A stretch of 64,000 nucleotides of DNA, taken from assembly GCF_028657905.1 (NCBI RefSeq), contig NZ_CP117782.1, forward strand, positions 1,984,001 to 2,048,000, given 5' to 3'. The translations under genes were made by a program, and so were the position numbers. Shown in pieces: positions 53,080 through 61,321 of the stretch. The notes under the pieces are model-generated. The model did not search any database and was not told the DNA's origin. It worked only from the letters and a program-made list of their open reading frames with translations. The number at the start of each line of letters is the position of its first letter. The stretch's first letter is position 1. This DNA is from Burkholderia sp. FERM BP-3421 (GTDB lineage Bacteria; Pseudomonadota; Gammaproteobacteria; Burkholderiales; Burkholderiaceae).

Positions 53080-53355
53080 ATGAAATTACTCGCAAAGCTC
53101 ATCGTAACGATCCTTCTCACACTCAGCATTTCGCGCCTGATCTATTCATCGGACTGGGCGGATGCGTGGTATCGCAGCCCGACCGGCCAACGGGTATATG
53201 AATTCCTCGCACGCTTCTCCGGCATGAATGGAGCCGACCAACGCGACAATTTGATATTCCTCGTCATCGCCGGCATCTCTCTTATTGCCGCATTGATCAT
53301 GGTCTATATTTCTGGCCGCCTCATCCGGCGACGTGAGACGAAAGCGCCTCATTAA
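53080..53355 (+). CDS. small membrane protein next to the DUF1493 gene
   Basis: The protein of 91 residues starts MKLLAKLIVTILLTLSISRLIYSSDW. It has an N-terminal hydrophobic segment (about 4-22), a soluble loop of about 35 residues, and a second segment at about 58-80 (LIFLVIAGISLIAALIMVYISG) before a basic tail. The shape is like the putative immunity protein at 51366-51653. It is probably co-transcribed with the DUF1493 gene. The function is unknown. Confidence 0.65.
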   Translation: MKLLAKLIVTILLTLSISRLIYSSDWADAWYRSPTGQRVYEFLARFSGMNGADQRDNLIFLVIAGISLIAALIMVYISGRLIRRRETKAPH

Positions 53356-53796
53356 GTGCTCGAAGATTTGCTGACTCGACAAGCGTACTTGAACGGATGA
53401 ACTCCATGGGGCAGCGTTTTCAACCACCCCACAAGATGATTCGATCTGCCATTCTGAAACGGGAAAGCGAGGTTATGAAACTCGCGGCACGTGATATCTC
53501 GCGCAAGGCGGCCTCGATCGCCAAGAATAGGGCCTCTCCATCCTGCCACCAAAGACAGATAGTAAGAAGCGCGCAACACGCTGAGTGTCGGTGAGGGTAT
53601 CGGTCCTTGATACTCGCAACGCTCAATCCTCGACGCATTCCAACGTAACGGCCGCCAGCGATGGCCTAGGTAATCATCCACGAAACACAACGGCTTGGTT
53701 AAGCGCCCCAACGACGAGGGATCATCACATTCCCTCAATTGCCCAATACTTCGCCTGGCCATCGCTCAACGGGGCACCTCGTATCCAGCTTCCCCC
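53356..53796. other. 441 bases without a supported gene
   Basis: Frames on both strands are open for up to 136 codons but show no domain, ribosome site or neighbour linkage. The composition is intermediate between the accessory region and the core operon to the right. It marks the boundary of the disturbed region. Confidence 0.4.
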
Positions 53797-54825
53797 TCAA
53801 ACAATCCGCTGCATATACCCCGGCAACTCCGGCTCCGGCAACACCGCCAACACCTTCAACCGTTGCAACGTACGCCGGCACCCCGCCTGCAGGTGCGCGG
53901 CAAGCGCATCCGCTGCGCCATTCGCATCCCCCGCGATCAATCGCGTCACGACCTCGCGATGTTCAACCAGCGTGCCAACATCGGGATGCATATGAAACGC
54001 CTCATAGAACGCATGATTCACCGTCAACGGCATGTGCGCGCGCCCGACCATCCCGAGCAACTTCCGATTGGGTGCATACGCGAGGCACTCGACATGCAGT
54101 GTCAGCTCAAGCCGATGTAACGCGGCGGCATCGACCTCATCCGGTGTCGCAATCGCACGGTCGAGCGCATCACGCGCAGCAACCGGAACGTCGTGCGATA
54201 AAAACGGCTGGCTCGCCGCCAGCGCGGCCGGCTCCAACAGCATGCGCAACTCATAGTCCTGCGCCACCGCACGCGCCGTCAGCGGACCACACAGCCAGTG
54301 CGAATACGCGGTTTTCTCGACGAGCCCCAGGTCGCGCAATCGCTGCAGTGCTTCGCGCACGACACCCCGGCTCACGCCGAACGTATCCGCAGCGTCCCCT
54401 TCATTGATCCGGAAATGGCCGAACACGATGCTCAACGACACCGCGGCCTCCAGCGCGTCATAGATCCTTTCGCTGTGAGACGGCAGGTCGAGCGGCGGCG
54501 GCGTCTCGTCGAAACCGAGTGCAGCTTCCGACAGCGGCTCGCGCACCGGCGACGGAACACCGCCTTCCGGATGTGCGACCAGATAGCCCCGTCCGTCGAA
54601 CGTATGCAACAAACCGCCGGCGTGCAGCATTTCGAATGCCTTGCGCACCGGTACGCGGCTCGTGCCGAACAGCCGCGCGACCGGCCCTTCGAGCAGCACG
54701 AGGCCCGCCGTGATCCGGCCGCGCACGATCGCGCTCTTCAAACGGTCGTGAATCAGTTGGTAGCGCAGCCGGCTGTCGGCGCCGGTGTCGGGCATCATCG
54801 CGGCGGACCGCTCACGTGTCGTCAT
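53797..54825 (-). CDS. GntR-type regulator with two winged-helix domains and an FCD domain
   Basis: The protein of 342 residues has a first GntR winged helix at about 20-90 (IHDRLKSAIVRGRITAG, VARLFGTSRVPVRKAFEMLHAGGLL) and a second at about 118-185 (ERIYDALEAAVSLSIVFGHF, AADTFGVSRGVVREALQRLRDLGLVE). An FCD-like all-helical ligand domain follows (DYELRMLLEPAALAAS to HLQAGCRRTLQRL). FadR-family members normally have one DNA-binding domain, so this is a tandem form. It is the last gene of the nine-gene catabolic operon, 19 bases after the binding-protein gene, so it probably regulates its own operon. Known FCD ligands are organic acids. Confidence 0.87.
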   Translation of the reverse strand: MTTRERSAAMMPDTGADSRLRYQLIHDRLKSAIVRGRITAGLVLLEGPVARLFGTSRVPVRKAFEMLHAGGLLHTFDGRGYLVAHPEGGVPSPVREPLSEAALGFDETPPPLDLPSHSERIYDALEAAVSLSIVFGHFRINEGDAADTFGVSRGVVREALQRLRDLGLVEKTAYSHWLCGPLTARAVAQDYELRMLLEPAALAASQPFLSHDVPVAARDALDRAIATPDEVDAAALHRLELTLHVECLAYAPNRKLLGMVGRAHMPLTVNHAFYEAFHMHPDVGTLVEHREVVTRLIAGDANGAADALAAHLQAGCRRTLQRLKVLAVLPEPELPGYMQRIV

Positions 54826-54844
54826 CGCCGGAGAATACGCGTCG

Positions 54845-56080
54845 TCATGCGCGCATGAATTCGTTCCATCGGCGCGCCAGATAGTTATGTTCGTCCATTA
54901 CGGAATTCCAGACTGCAATGCGGCCCATGCGGGCCGCGTAGCCGCCGCCGTCGCGGCGCTGCCCCGCGGCCACGAGGCGTTGGCGGCCCGGCCCGGGCAG
55001 GTCCCGCGCCGCCGGCTCGCCATCGTACCAGTAAGCCCATTCGTCGACATCCAGCTGCGCGCGCACGCGCGCCGGGTTGGGCAGATAGAGGCCCTGCCGC
55101 ATCATGGCCGCCCCCGCCGCACCGTCCAGCCACCAGTTCAGGTAATCGTACGCGGCATCGAGCACCCGCCCGTGCGCGGCACGCGACACCGCGAGGCCAC
55201 CGAACCACGCACGGTAGCCTTCCCGAGGCGCAGCCAGGGTATGACGCACTCCTGCGCGCGCCAGCTCCCCGACAGCCGGCGACCAGATGCTCTGGATCGC
55301 CACCTTGTTCGCGATCATCAGTCGCGCCGCCTCGGCAAAGCTCGACCAGAATCCGGCGAAATGACCGCGCCGCTTGAACGCGACCAGGATGGCAATCAAT
55401 CCGTCGATCTCTTCGATCGTCAGATTGCCGAGGTCGGCAAAGCGCATCAGTCCGCTCGCCTCGACCGCAAGCGCCGCATCGATCGCACCGATCGCCGGGT
55501 CCGCCTGCAGCGCCACGCGTCCGGCCAGTTCCGGCGCCAGCAGCCATGCCCAGCTTTCACCACCCTCCAGCAGCGCCGGCGGCAATGCATCGGCGAGATA
55601 CGCGAAACTGTCCGCGTTGTGCGTCAGCGGCAGCATGCTGATGCGCGCGGTCGGGGTAGCCCCAAGCGATCCGTCCGCCTGTACGTACAAACGGTTCGCC
55701 GGTCCACCGCCCGCGCGCGCGCGCGGATGCCCCGGCAGGCAGCCGGTGCGCGCGAGCGGCCCAATGCCGTCCCACCCCCGGATCCTCGCCAGCTCGAGCG
55801 GCTGCAGCGCGTGCGCGGGCCACAGGCAGTCGAGACTATGGAACCACTGGTCGTACAGTTCGTAGCCCTCGGGATGCATCACGCCGTCGCGCTGAACCGC
55901 CGAGCCGTCCTCGACCAGGAAACGCAACCGGATCCCGAGATCCTGCTCGGCAGCCTTGCGCACCGGCTCTTGCAGCGTGACGGTGGTGCCGAGCACGCGC
56001 AACTCGACACGCGCCCGATGCACGGCGGGCGCGCGCGGCGCGGCGAATGAAGACGTGGAAGGCAATCGCGTGGGCATCAC
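54845..56080 (-). CDS. PotD-like solute-binding protein lacking a signal peptide
   Basis: This 411-residue protein has a periplasmic-binding-protein type II fold. It begins its first lobe with VELRVLGTTVTLQEPVRKAAEQDLGIRLRFLVEDG and later has SIWSPAVGELARAGVRHTLAAPREGYRAWFGGLAVSR and DYLNWWLDG, as in polyamine/spermidine-binding PotD/PotF. The N-terminus MMPTRLPSTSSFAAPRAPAV is polar and lacks a Sec signal, and no ABC permease or ATPase gene is nearby. It may bind the pathway substrate in the cytosol, or the signal has been lost. Its ATG overlaps the CobW stop (ATGA). Confidence 0.8.
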   Translation of the reverse strand: MMPTRLPSTSSFAAPRAPAVHRARVELRVLGTTVTLQEPVRKAAEQDLGIRLRFLVEDGSAVQRDGVMHPEGYELYDQWFHSLDCLWPAHALQPLELARIRGWDGIGPLARTGCLPGHPRARAGGGPANRLYVQADGSLGATPTARISMLPLTHNADSFAYLADALPPALLEGGESWAWLLAPELAGRVALQADPAIGAIDAALAVEASGLMRFADLGNLTIEEIDGLIAILVAFKRRGHFAGFWSSFAEAARLMIANKVAIQSIWSPAVGELARAGVRHTLAAPREGYRAWFGGLAVSRAAHGRVLDAAYDYLNWWLDGAAGAAMMRQGLYLPNPARVRAQLDVDEWAYWYDGEPAARDLPGPGRQRLVAAGQRRDGGGYAARMGRIAVWNSVMDEHNYLARRWNEFMRA

Positions 56081-57150
56081 TGGCGAGGCTCCGAGAGTGC
56101 GAGTCGGAAACGATGGTACGAAGCGTCGAGTGCGTCGCGTGACAATCCGTCGACGATGAACACGAGCCGGGACACGCGCTCATCAACGGGCCATGCATCC
56201 AGATGCAGCACCGGATGCACGAGGTGCTGAACAGCATGCAGCACGACCGGCCGGCTCGCTCCGGCCAGCGCCAGCACGCCCTTGACCCTCAGGATGCTAT
56301 CACCGTGCCGATTCAGCAGCAGTGTGAACCAGAGCGTGAATACCGGCCAGTCGAGTGGCGCGTCGAAATCCAGGCAGAACGCACGGATGCCGGCCGGCTC
56401 CGCGTCTCGCCGGTGCGCCAGCCCCCCGCGCCCGAAGCGCGCGGGCGCGGGCGGCGCCATCCCGGGCAACGCAGCCATGCTGGACTCCCCACGGCCCAGC
56501 CGTCGGAGCAGGTCGAGCGGATCGGCGGATTCGGCGAGCCATGCCAACAAGGCCGCGTCATTATCGAAGCTCTCTCGCGTCGCGATCGAGGCGGCGGGAT
56601 TCAACGCCTGAATCCGTTCGCGCACCGCACGCAGCGCCGGCTCATCGCAAAGGTCCGTCTTGCTGATCAGCACGCGGTCCGCCGCGACGATCTGCGCGAG
56701 CCACTCCGGATGCCGGTCGCCCTGAGTCTTCGCGTGCAGCGCATCGACGACCGTCACCGTCGCGCACAGCGTGTAATGGCTGCGCACGATCGGATCGGCA
56801 AGCAAGGTCGCGACAATCGGCGCAGGCATAGCCAACCCCGTCGTTTCGATCACGACACGGGAAAAGGCCGACACGGCGCCGCGCGCGCGGCGCGAGAACA
56901 GATCGACCAATGCGTCTTTCAGCTCGCCCCGGATCGAACAGCAAAGACAACCGTTATCCAGCAGCACGGTCTGCGCCTCGACCTCGCCGATCAGCAGATG
57001 GTCGAGGCCCACTTCGCCGAACTCGTTGACCAGCACGGCGGTATCGCGCGCGGCTTCGCCGCGCAGCACATCGGCGATCAGCGTCGACTTGCCGCTGCCG
57101 AGAAAACCCGTCACGATCGTGACCGGCACGACATCGTAGGCCGCATTCAT
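56077..57150 (-). CDS. CobW/COG0523-family metallochaperone GTPase
   Basis: The protein of 357 residues shows the G3E GTPase features: P-loop GFLGSGKST at 15-23, CLCC at 68-71 (the CxCC metal site), VVIETTGLAMPAPI, and the SKTDL base-recognition motif. The CobW C-terminal domain follows (FTLWFTLLLNRHGDSILRVKGVLAL). These proteins use GTP to insert zinc or another metal into target enzymes. In this operon the metal-dependent deacetylase-type hydrolase is a natural client. Its ATG overlaps the small gene's stop and its stop overlaps the binding-protein start. Confidence 0.9.
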   Translation of the reverse strand: MNAAYDVVPVTIVTGFLGSGKSTLIADVLRGEAARDTAVLVNEFGEVGLDHLLIGEVEAQTVLLDNGCLCCSIRGELKDALVDLFSRRARGAVSAFSRVVIETTGLAMPAPIVATLLADPIVRSHYTLCATVTVVDALHAKTQGDRHPEWLAQIVAADRVLISKTDLCDEPALRAVRERIQALNPAASIATRESFDNDAALLAWLAESADPLDLLRRLGRGESSMAALPGMAPPAPARFGRGGLAHRRDAEPAGIRAFCLDFDAPLDWPVFTLWFTLLLNRHGDSILRVKGVLALAGASRPVVLHAVQHLVHPVLHLDAWPVDERVSRLVFIVDGLSRDALDASYHRFRLALSEPRQ

Positions 57151-57446
57151 TCGCGCCCCTCCTCTTCCGCGAACATCGTCAATGGATCGAGCGGCACACC
57201 GAGCATTGTTTCCGCGGCCCGCCACACCTGAGCGAAGTCGTCGACGAGCACGCGCGCGCCGGTCGGCGACGACAGCACGAACGCCCGCCCGTGAAAATCG
57301 TCGAGCCCCAGCCTGACTCGCGCCAGCACCCGTTTCGCCAACGCGACCTGGACCTGTCGCTGGCGGCGTGCGTTGTCCCCGCTGCCCGCCACAACCACGC
57401 TTGACCAATGCCGCCCGCCTCCCAGCAATCCGCACATCCCGCACAT
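57147..57446 (-). CDS. small MCGMCG-motif protein linked to CobW
   Basis: This 99-residue protein starts MCGMCGLLGGGRHWSSVVVAG, with GGAG six bases before the ATG at 57446. The two cysteines and a nearby His form a possible metal site. The rest (RQRQVQVALAKRVLARVRLGLDDFHGRAFVLSSPTG, VWRAAETMLGVPLDPL) is conserved in proteins found beside CobW in amidohydrolase clusters. It may hand metal to or from the CobW GTPase. The function is inferred. Its stop overlaps the CobW ATG (ATGA). Confidence 0.75.
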   Translation of the reverse strand: MCGMCGLLGGGRHWSSVVVAGSGDNARRQRQVQVALAKRVLARVRLGLDDFHGRAFVLSSPTGARVLVDDFAQVWRAAETMLGVPLDPLTMFAEEEGRE

Positions 57447-57457
57447 CGGCGTCTCCG

Positions 57458-58219
57458 TCAGGGCATCACGTCGCCGGCATTCGGGCCGAGCGTCTGTCCG
57501 ACAAACAGATTGCCGCCCGGGTCCGATGCGAGCAAGAGCGCGGCAGGCGCCACCTCGTCGGCAAGGCCGAAGCGGCGCAACGGCAATTCGGCAGCTTTCG
57601 CGCGTTTCCATGCGTCGCTGATTCCGTCGACCAGCGGCGTTTCGATCGGCCCGGGCGCGAGCGCATTGACCAGCACGTTGTCGGGCGCCACTTCGAGCGC
57701 GAGCGACTTGGTAAAACCGATCACCCCGGCCTTCGCGGCCGCATAGTGCGCAAGCTCGACGCCGCCCTTGATCCCAAGCTGCGACGCGACATTGATCACA
57801 CGCCCCCAGCGCTGTGCCAGCATCGACGGGAGCGCGTGACGGGTACACAGGAAAACACTGCGCAAATCGACGCGCATCATCTCGTCCCACATCGCCACGC
57901 TCAGATCGACGCAGCGCGCCTGGGTCAGCATGCCCGCGTTGTTGACGAGGATATCGATCCCGCCGAATTGCGCGATGCAGCGTGCGGCGATCGCGCGTGC
58001 GCCGTCGTCCTCGCCGACATCGGCGAGCACCGTCGCGACCTCCGCACCCAGTCCGCGGCAGACATCGGCCGAGACGGCGAGCCGGTTGGCGTCACGATCG
58101 ACCAGCACGAGCCGCGCGCCCGCCCGTGCATAGGCGCGGGCGATCGCGGCGCCGATCCCGCTGGCCGCGCCGGTCACGATCGCGCGCCGGCCGTCGAGCA
58201 TCCAAGTTTGTTCGGACAT
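57458..58219 (-). CDS. short-chain dehydrogenase/reductase (first of two)
   Basis: The 253-residue classical SDR has the cofactor motif TGAASGIG at 17-24, NNAG near 93-96, catalytic Tyr159 and Lys163 in YAAAK, and the PGPIETPL segment. The acidic VDRDANR after strand 2 favours NAD(H). It would oxidise a hydroxyl or reduce a carbonyl in the operon's pathway. The start at 58219 follows the other SDR gene after 41 bases. The two SDRs are only distantly similar to each other. Confidence 0.9.
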   Translation of the reverse strand: MSEQTWMLDGRRAIVTGAASGIGAAIARAYARAGARLVLVDRDANRLAVSADVCRGLGAEVATVLADVGEDDGARAIAARCIAQFGGIDILVNNAGMLTQARCVDLSVAMWDEMMRVDLRSVFLCTRHALPSMLAQRWGRVINVASQLGIKGGVELAHYAAAKAGVIGFTKSLALEVAPDNVLVNALAPGPIETPLVDGISDAWKRAKAAELPLRRFGLADEVAPAALLLASDPGGNLFVGQTLGPNAGDVMP

Positions 58220-58260
58220 GGTGGTTCCCTCCAGAGCAAATGGAACGGCGCACCGGCGGC

Positions 58261-59016
58261 TCAACCGGGCCAGCGCACCGTCAGGCCGCCGTCCGCGACG
58301 ATCGACTGCCCGGTGATATAGGACGCGTCGTCGCTGGTCAGGAAGCGGATCAGCGTCGCGATCTCGCGGGCCCGACCGACCCGGCCCAGCGGAATGCCGC
58401 GCGCCGCCTGCGCAAGCCCGGCCGGCCCGAGCGAATTGACGGCGTCGAGCGACTGCGGCGTCTCGACGAGCCCCGGGATGACAGCGTTGCAGCGGATCCC
58501 GCGCGGCGCGAGTTCGACCGCGACCGCGCGGCACAAGCCGAGTACCCCCGCCTTCGCGGCGGCGTAATGCGCATGCGCATCCCATCCGTACACCCCGCCC
58601 GCGATCGATGACACCGCGACCAGCGCGCCGCCGTCCGCCAGCCGGCCCGCCGCGGCGCGAAAGGTGCGCATCACGCCCGTCAGGTCCACGTCGAGCATCT
58701 CGTGCCACTGCTCATCGCGCATCGCGGCAAGCGGCGCGGCACGCAACAGCCCGGCGTTCGCAACCGCGTAGTCGAGCCGACCGAAGCGCTCGAGCGCAAC
58801 CTGTGCGAATGCGTCGACCGCCTCGGCCGAGCGCACGTCGACGGGATGCATCGCGCAACTGCCGCCCGCTTCCTCCACGGCGCGTTGAGTCGCCTGCGGA
58901 TCATGCGGGTCCCCCGGGAAATAGCCGCCGACGACCGCGACACCCGCCTGCGCATAGGCAACCGCCAAGGCCTGTCCGATGCCGCTCGCGGCGCCGGTCA
59001 CGAGTGCGACTTTCAT
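58261..59016 (-). CDS. short-chain dehydrogenase/reductase (second of two)
   Basis: The 251-residue classical SDR has TGAASGIG at 7-14, ANAG near 86-89, SS at 136-137, and Tyr151 and Lys155 in YAAAK. The C-terminal end SDDASYITGQSIVADGG is typical. Its ATG overlaps the stop of the MFS transporter gene (ATGA). It presumably works on the same pathway as its neighbour; the substrate is not visible. Confidence 0.9.
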   Translation of the reverse strand: MKVALVTGAASGIGQALAVAYAQAGVAVVGGYFPGDPHDPQATQRAVEEAGGSCAMHPVDVRSAEAVDAFAQVALERFGRLDYAVANAGLLRAAPLAAMRDEQWHEMLDVDLTGVMRTFRAAAGRLADGGALVAVSSIAGGVYGWDAHAHYAAAKAGVLGLCRAVAVELAPRGIRCNAVIPGLVETPQSLDAVNSLGPAGLAQAARGIPLGRVGRAREIATLIRFLTSDDASYITGQSIVADGGLTVRWPG

Positions 59017-60377
59017 ACGCGTTCTCCTTGAACGAAATGATCGGGAACGACCGCCGGATCAACGTGCTTCGCCGCGAATACCAGCAATCCGGACAGCAGG
59101 CACGGCAACGCGCCGAACCACAGCGCGGCATGCATCCAGTCGCCACCCGCGTTCAGCATCGTGGTCACGCCCACGCCTGCGAGAATCGCGCCGACGGGCC
59201 CCATCGCATGCACGATCGCGCCGCCGGTGCCGCGAATCGCGGTCGGGTAGCTTTCGCCGATAAAAAACAGCGCGGCGGAATAAGGACCGATCAGGAAGAA
59301 CAGCCCGATGCTGTACAACGCGACGACGACCCCTGTGTCGCTCGGCCCTGCCAGCATCGCGGCAAAGGCCAGTCCGCCGAGCATCCAGCCCGCCGCCAGC
59401 GTGTTGCGCCGTCCGATCCGGTCACCGATCCAGCCATGCGTCAGGTAGCCGCAATAGCCCACCACGTTCGACAACACGAGAATCAGCAGTGAACCTTCGA
59501 ACGACACGCCATGCACCTGGGTCAGCACCGTCGTGCCCAACACGCTGAACACCTGGATCGCCGCCCAGTTGAGCAGCACGCTGCCGCCGAGCACCAGCGT
59601 CGCGCGCAACGCGTCACCCCGAAAGGCCGCCGCGACACCTGCGCGGCGATGCTGCTCGTAGTCGACGCCATGCGCGGCTGCGAGCGATTGCGCGGCCGGC
59701 TCATCCCCATGTTCGCGCAGCCGGCGGATTTCCTGGTGCAGCAGAAATTGCGGGCTTTCCTTCAGCCGCCGGGTCAGGAAGACGATCACCAGCGCCGGAA
59801 ACGCCGCGAACAGGAAGCAGCCCTGCCAGCCGATCCGCGGCAGCAGCAACGCGGTGAGGCCGGCCGCGAGCAGCGCGCCGATCGGCCAGCCGCCTTGTAC
59901 CAGGCTGTAGAGGAACCCCTTGCGACGATTCAGCCTGGGATCGTTTGCGGCGGCGTACAACTCGTTCAGGTACGTCGCATTGACGGTTTCCTCGGCATAG
60001 CCAAGGCCCGCAAGCGAGCGGATCAGCACGAGCGGCACCTTGCCCAGCGCACCGCCTGCGACCGTCAGCGCCGAACACAGCGCGGCGCCCGCAACGGTCC
60101 ACACCAGCCCCGCCTTGCGGCCGAGCCGGTCGAGCAACGGCCCGATGGCAAAGGCGATGACTGCCGTGCCGACCGCGACGTACGTGGCGATTTCCGCCTG
60201 TGTCCGCGTATCCCAGCCGTAGTGACGGCCGATCTCGGGCAGCAGGGTGCCGAACAGGATGAAATCGTAGACAGCGAACACCCACGCCAGGAACGCGACG
60301 AAGGTCGCGCGTCTGACGTCGGCGGGAAGAATCGGCGGCGGCGCATAAAGCGCAGTCGGTGCGATGGGCTGGGACAT
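59013..60377 (-). CDS. MFS transporter of the catabolic operon
   Basis: The 454-residue protein has twelve hydrophobic segments. The start FVAFLAWVFAVYDFILFGTLLPEIG, the loop motif GPLLDRLGRKAGL, the YAEETVNATYLNELY segment and the second-half loop GWIGDRIGRRNTL place it in the sugar/acid symporter part of the MFS. GAGGAG lies before the ATG at 60377; a TTG five codons upstream is less likely. It is the likely importer for the compound attacked by the amidase and the deacetylase-type hydrolase. Confidence 0.9.
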   Translation of the reverse strand: MSQPIAPTALYAPPPILPADVRRATFVAFLAWVFAVYDFILFGTLLPEIGRHYGWDTRTQAEIATYVAVGTAVIAFAIGPLLDRLGRKAGLVWTVAGAALCSALTVAGGALGKVPLVLIRSLAGLGYAEETVNATYLNELYAAANDPRLNRRKGFLYSLVQGGWPIGALLAAGLTALLLPRIGWQGCFLFAAFPALVIVFLTRRLKESPQFLLHQEIRRLREHGDEPAAQSLAAAHGVDYEQHRRAGVAAAFRGDALRATLVLGGSVLLNWAAIQVFSVLGTTVLTQVHGVSFEGSLLILVLSNVVGYCGYLTHGWIGDRIGRRNTLAAGWMLGGLAFAAMLAGPSDTGVVVALYSIGLFFLIGPYSAALFFIGESYPTAIRGTGGAIVHAMGPVGAILAGVGVTTMLNAGGDWMHAALWFGALPCLLSGLLVFAAKHVDPAVVPDHFVQGERV

Positions 60378-60413
60378 GGTGATGCTCCTCAACGGATGAT
60401 CTGAGCAGGTTCG

Positions 60414-61301
60414 TCAGGCTGACTTCACGCGCGGCCGACGCCGCAGGAAATCGTCGGCAATCTCGTCGCAGGTGCAAAAGCGCACGCCGTCATGCGCCTT
60501 GAAGTGTGCGATCAGCCGTTCGAGCATCAGCAGCACTTGCGGACGTCCCGAGACATCGGGATGAATCGTGATCGGGAATACCGCGTAGTCGTGTTCGCGA
60601 TAGACCCAGTCGAACTGGTCACGCCACATCTGTTCGATATCGCGCGGGTTGACGAAACCGTGGCTGTTCGGCGCCTTCTTGATGAACATCATCGGCGGCA
60701 GGTCGTCGAGATACCAGTTCGCGGGAATCTCGACGAGGTCTGTTTCCTCGCCGCGCACGAGCGGCTTCATCCAGGTGTCCGGGTGCCGCGCGTAGTCGAT
60801 CCGGGTCCAGTTGTCGCCGACCCGCACGTAGTACGGGTGGAAATCGTTGTGCATCAGGCTGTGGTCGTACTTGATGCCTTTCTTCACGAGCAGTGCGTTG
60901 GTCACCTCGCTGAATTCCCACCACGGCGCGACATAGCCGGTAGGGCGGCGTCCGGCGAGCTGCGTGACCAACTCGATGCTGCGATCGAGCACCACCTCCT
61001 CCTGCTCCGGCGTCATCGCAATCGGGTTCTCGTGGCTATAGCCGTGAACGCCGATCTCGTGCCCAGCCGCCGCGACCGCGCGCATCTGCTCGGGGAAAGT
61101 TTCGATCGAATGCCCGGGAATGAACCAGGTGGTCCTCAGTCCCTCGCGCTCGAACAGCTTGAGCAGCCGCGGCGTACCGACCTCGCCCGCAAACATGCCG
61201 CGCGAAATGTCATCCGGCGAATCCTCGCCGCCGTATGAGCCGAGCCAGCCGGCCACAGCGTCGACATCGACGCCGAATGTGATCAGGATTTCCTTTGCCA
61301 T
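60414..61301 (-). CDS. polysaccharide-deacetylase-family hydrolase (PuuE/cyclic-imidase-like)
   Basis: The 295-residue protein has the NodB fold with metal residues Asp14 (GVDVDAVAGW), His86 and His90 (GHEIGVHGYSHENP), and a later FPITIHPDVSGRPQ segment. The N-terminal AGWLGSYGGEDSPDDISRG and TPRLLKLFEREGLRTTWFIPGHS match the cytosolic branch that acts on small cyclic amides, such as allantoinase PuuE, rather than on polysaccharide; there is no signal peptide. In this operon it could open a ring amide before the amidase acts. It follows the amidase gene by 20 bases. Confidence 0.87.
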   Translation of the reverse strand: MAKEILITFGVDVDAVAGWLGSYGGEDSPDDISRGMFAGEVGTPRLLKLFEREGLRTTWFIPGHSIETFPEQMRAVAAAGHEIGVHGYSHENPIAMTPEQEEVVLDRSIELVTQLAGRRPTGYVAPWWEFSEVTNALLVKKGIKYDHSLMHNDFHPYYVRVGDNWTRIDYARHPDTWMKPLVRGEETDLVEIPANWYLDDLPPMMFIKKAPNSHGFVNPRDIEQMWRDQFDWVYREHDYAVFPITIHPDVSGRPQVLLMLERLIAHFKAHDGVRFCTCDEIADDFLRRRPRVKSA

Positions 61302-61321
61302 CGTCCCTCCTCCTCTCTGGA

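Noticed and set aside
53352..53762. 136-codon minus-strand frame
   Set aside because: It has no recognisable motif, no ribosome site and a composition that does not match its neighbours; left as unannotated.
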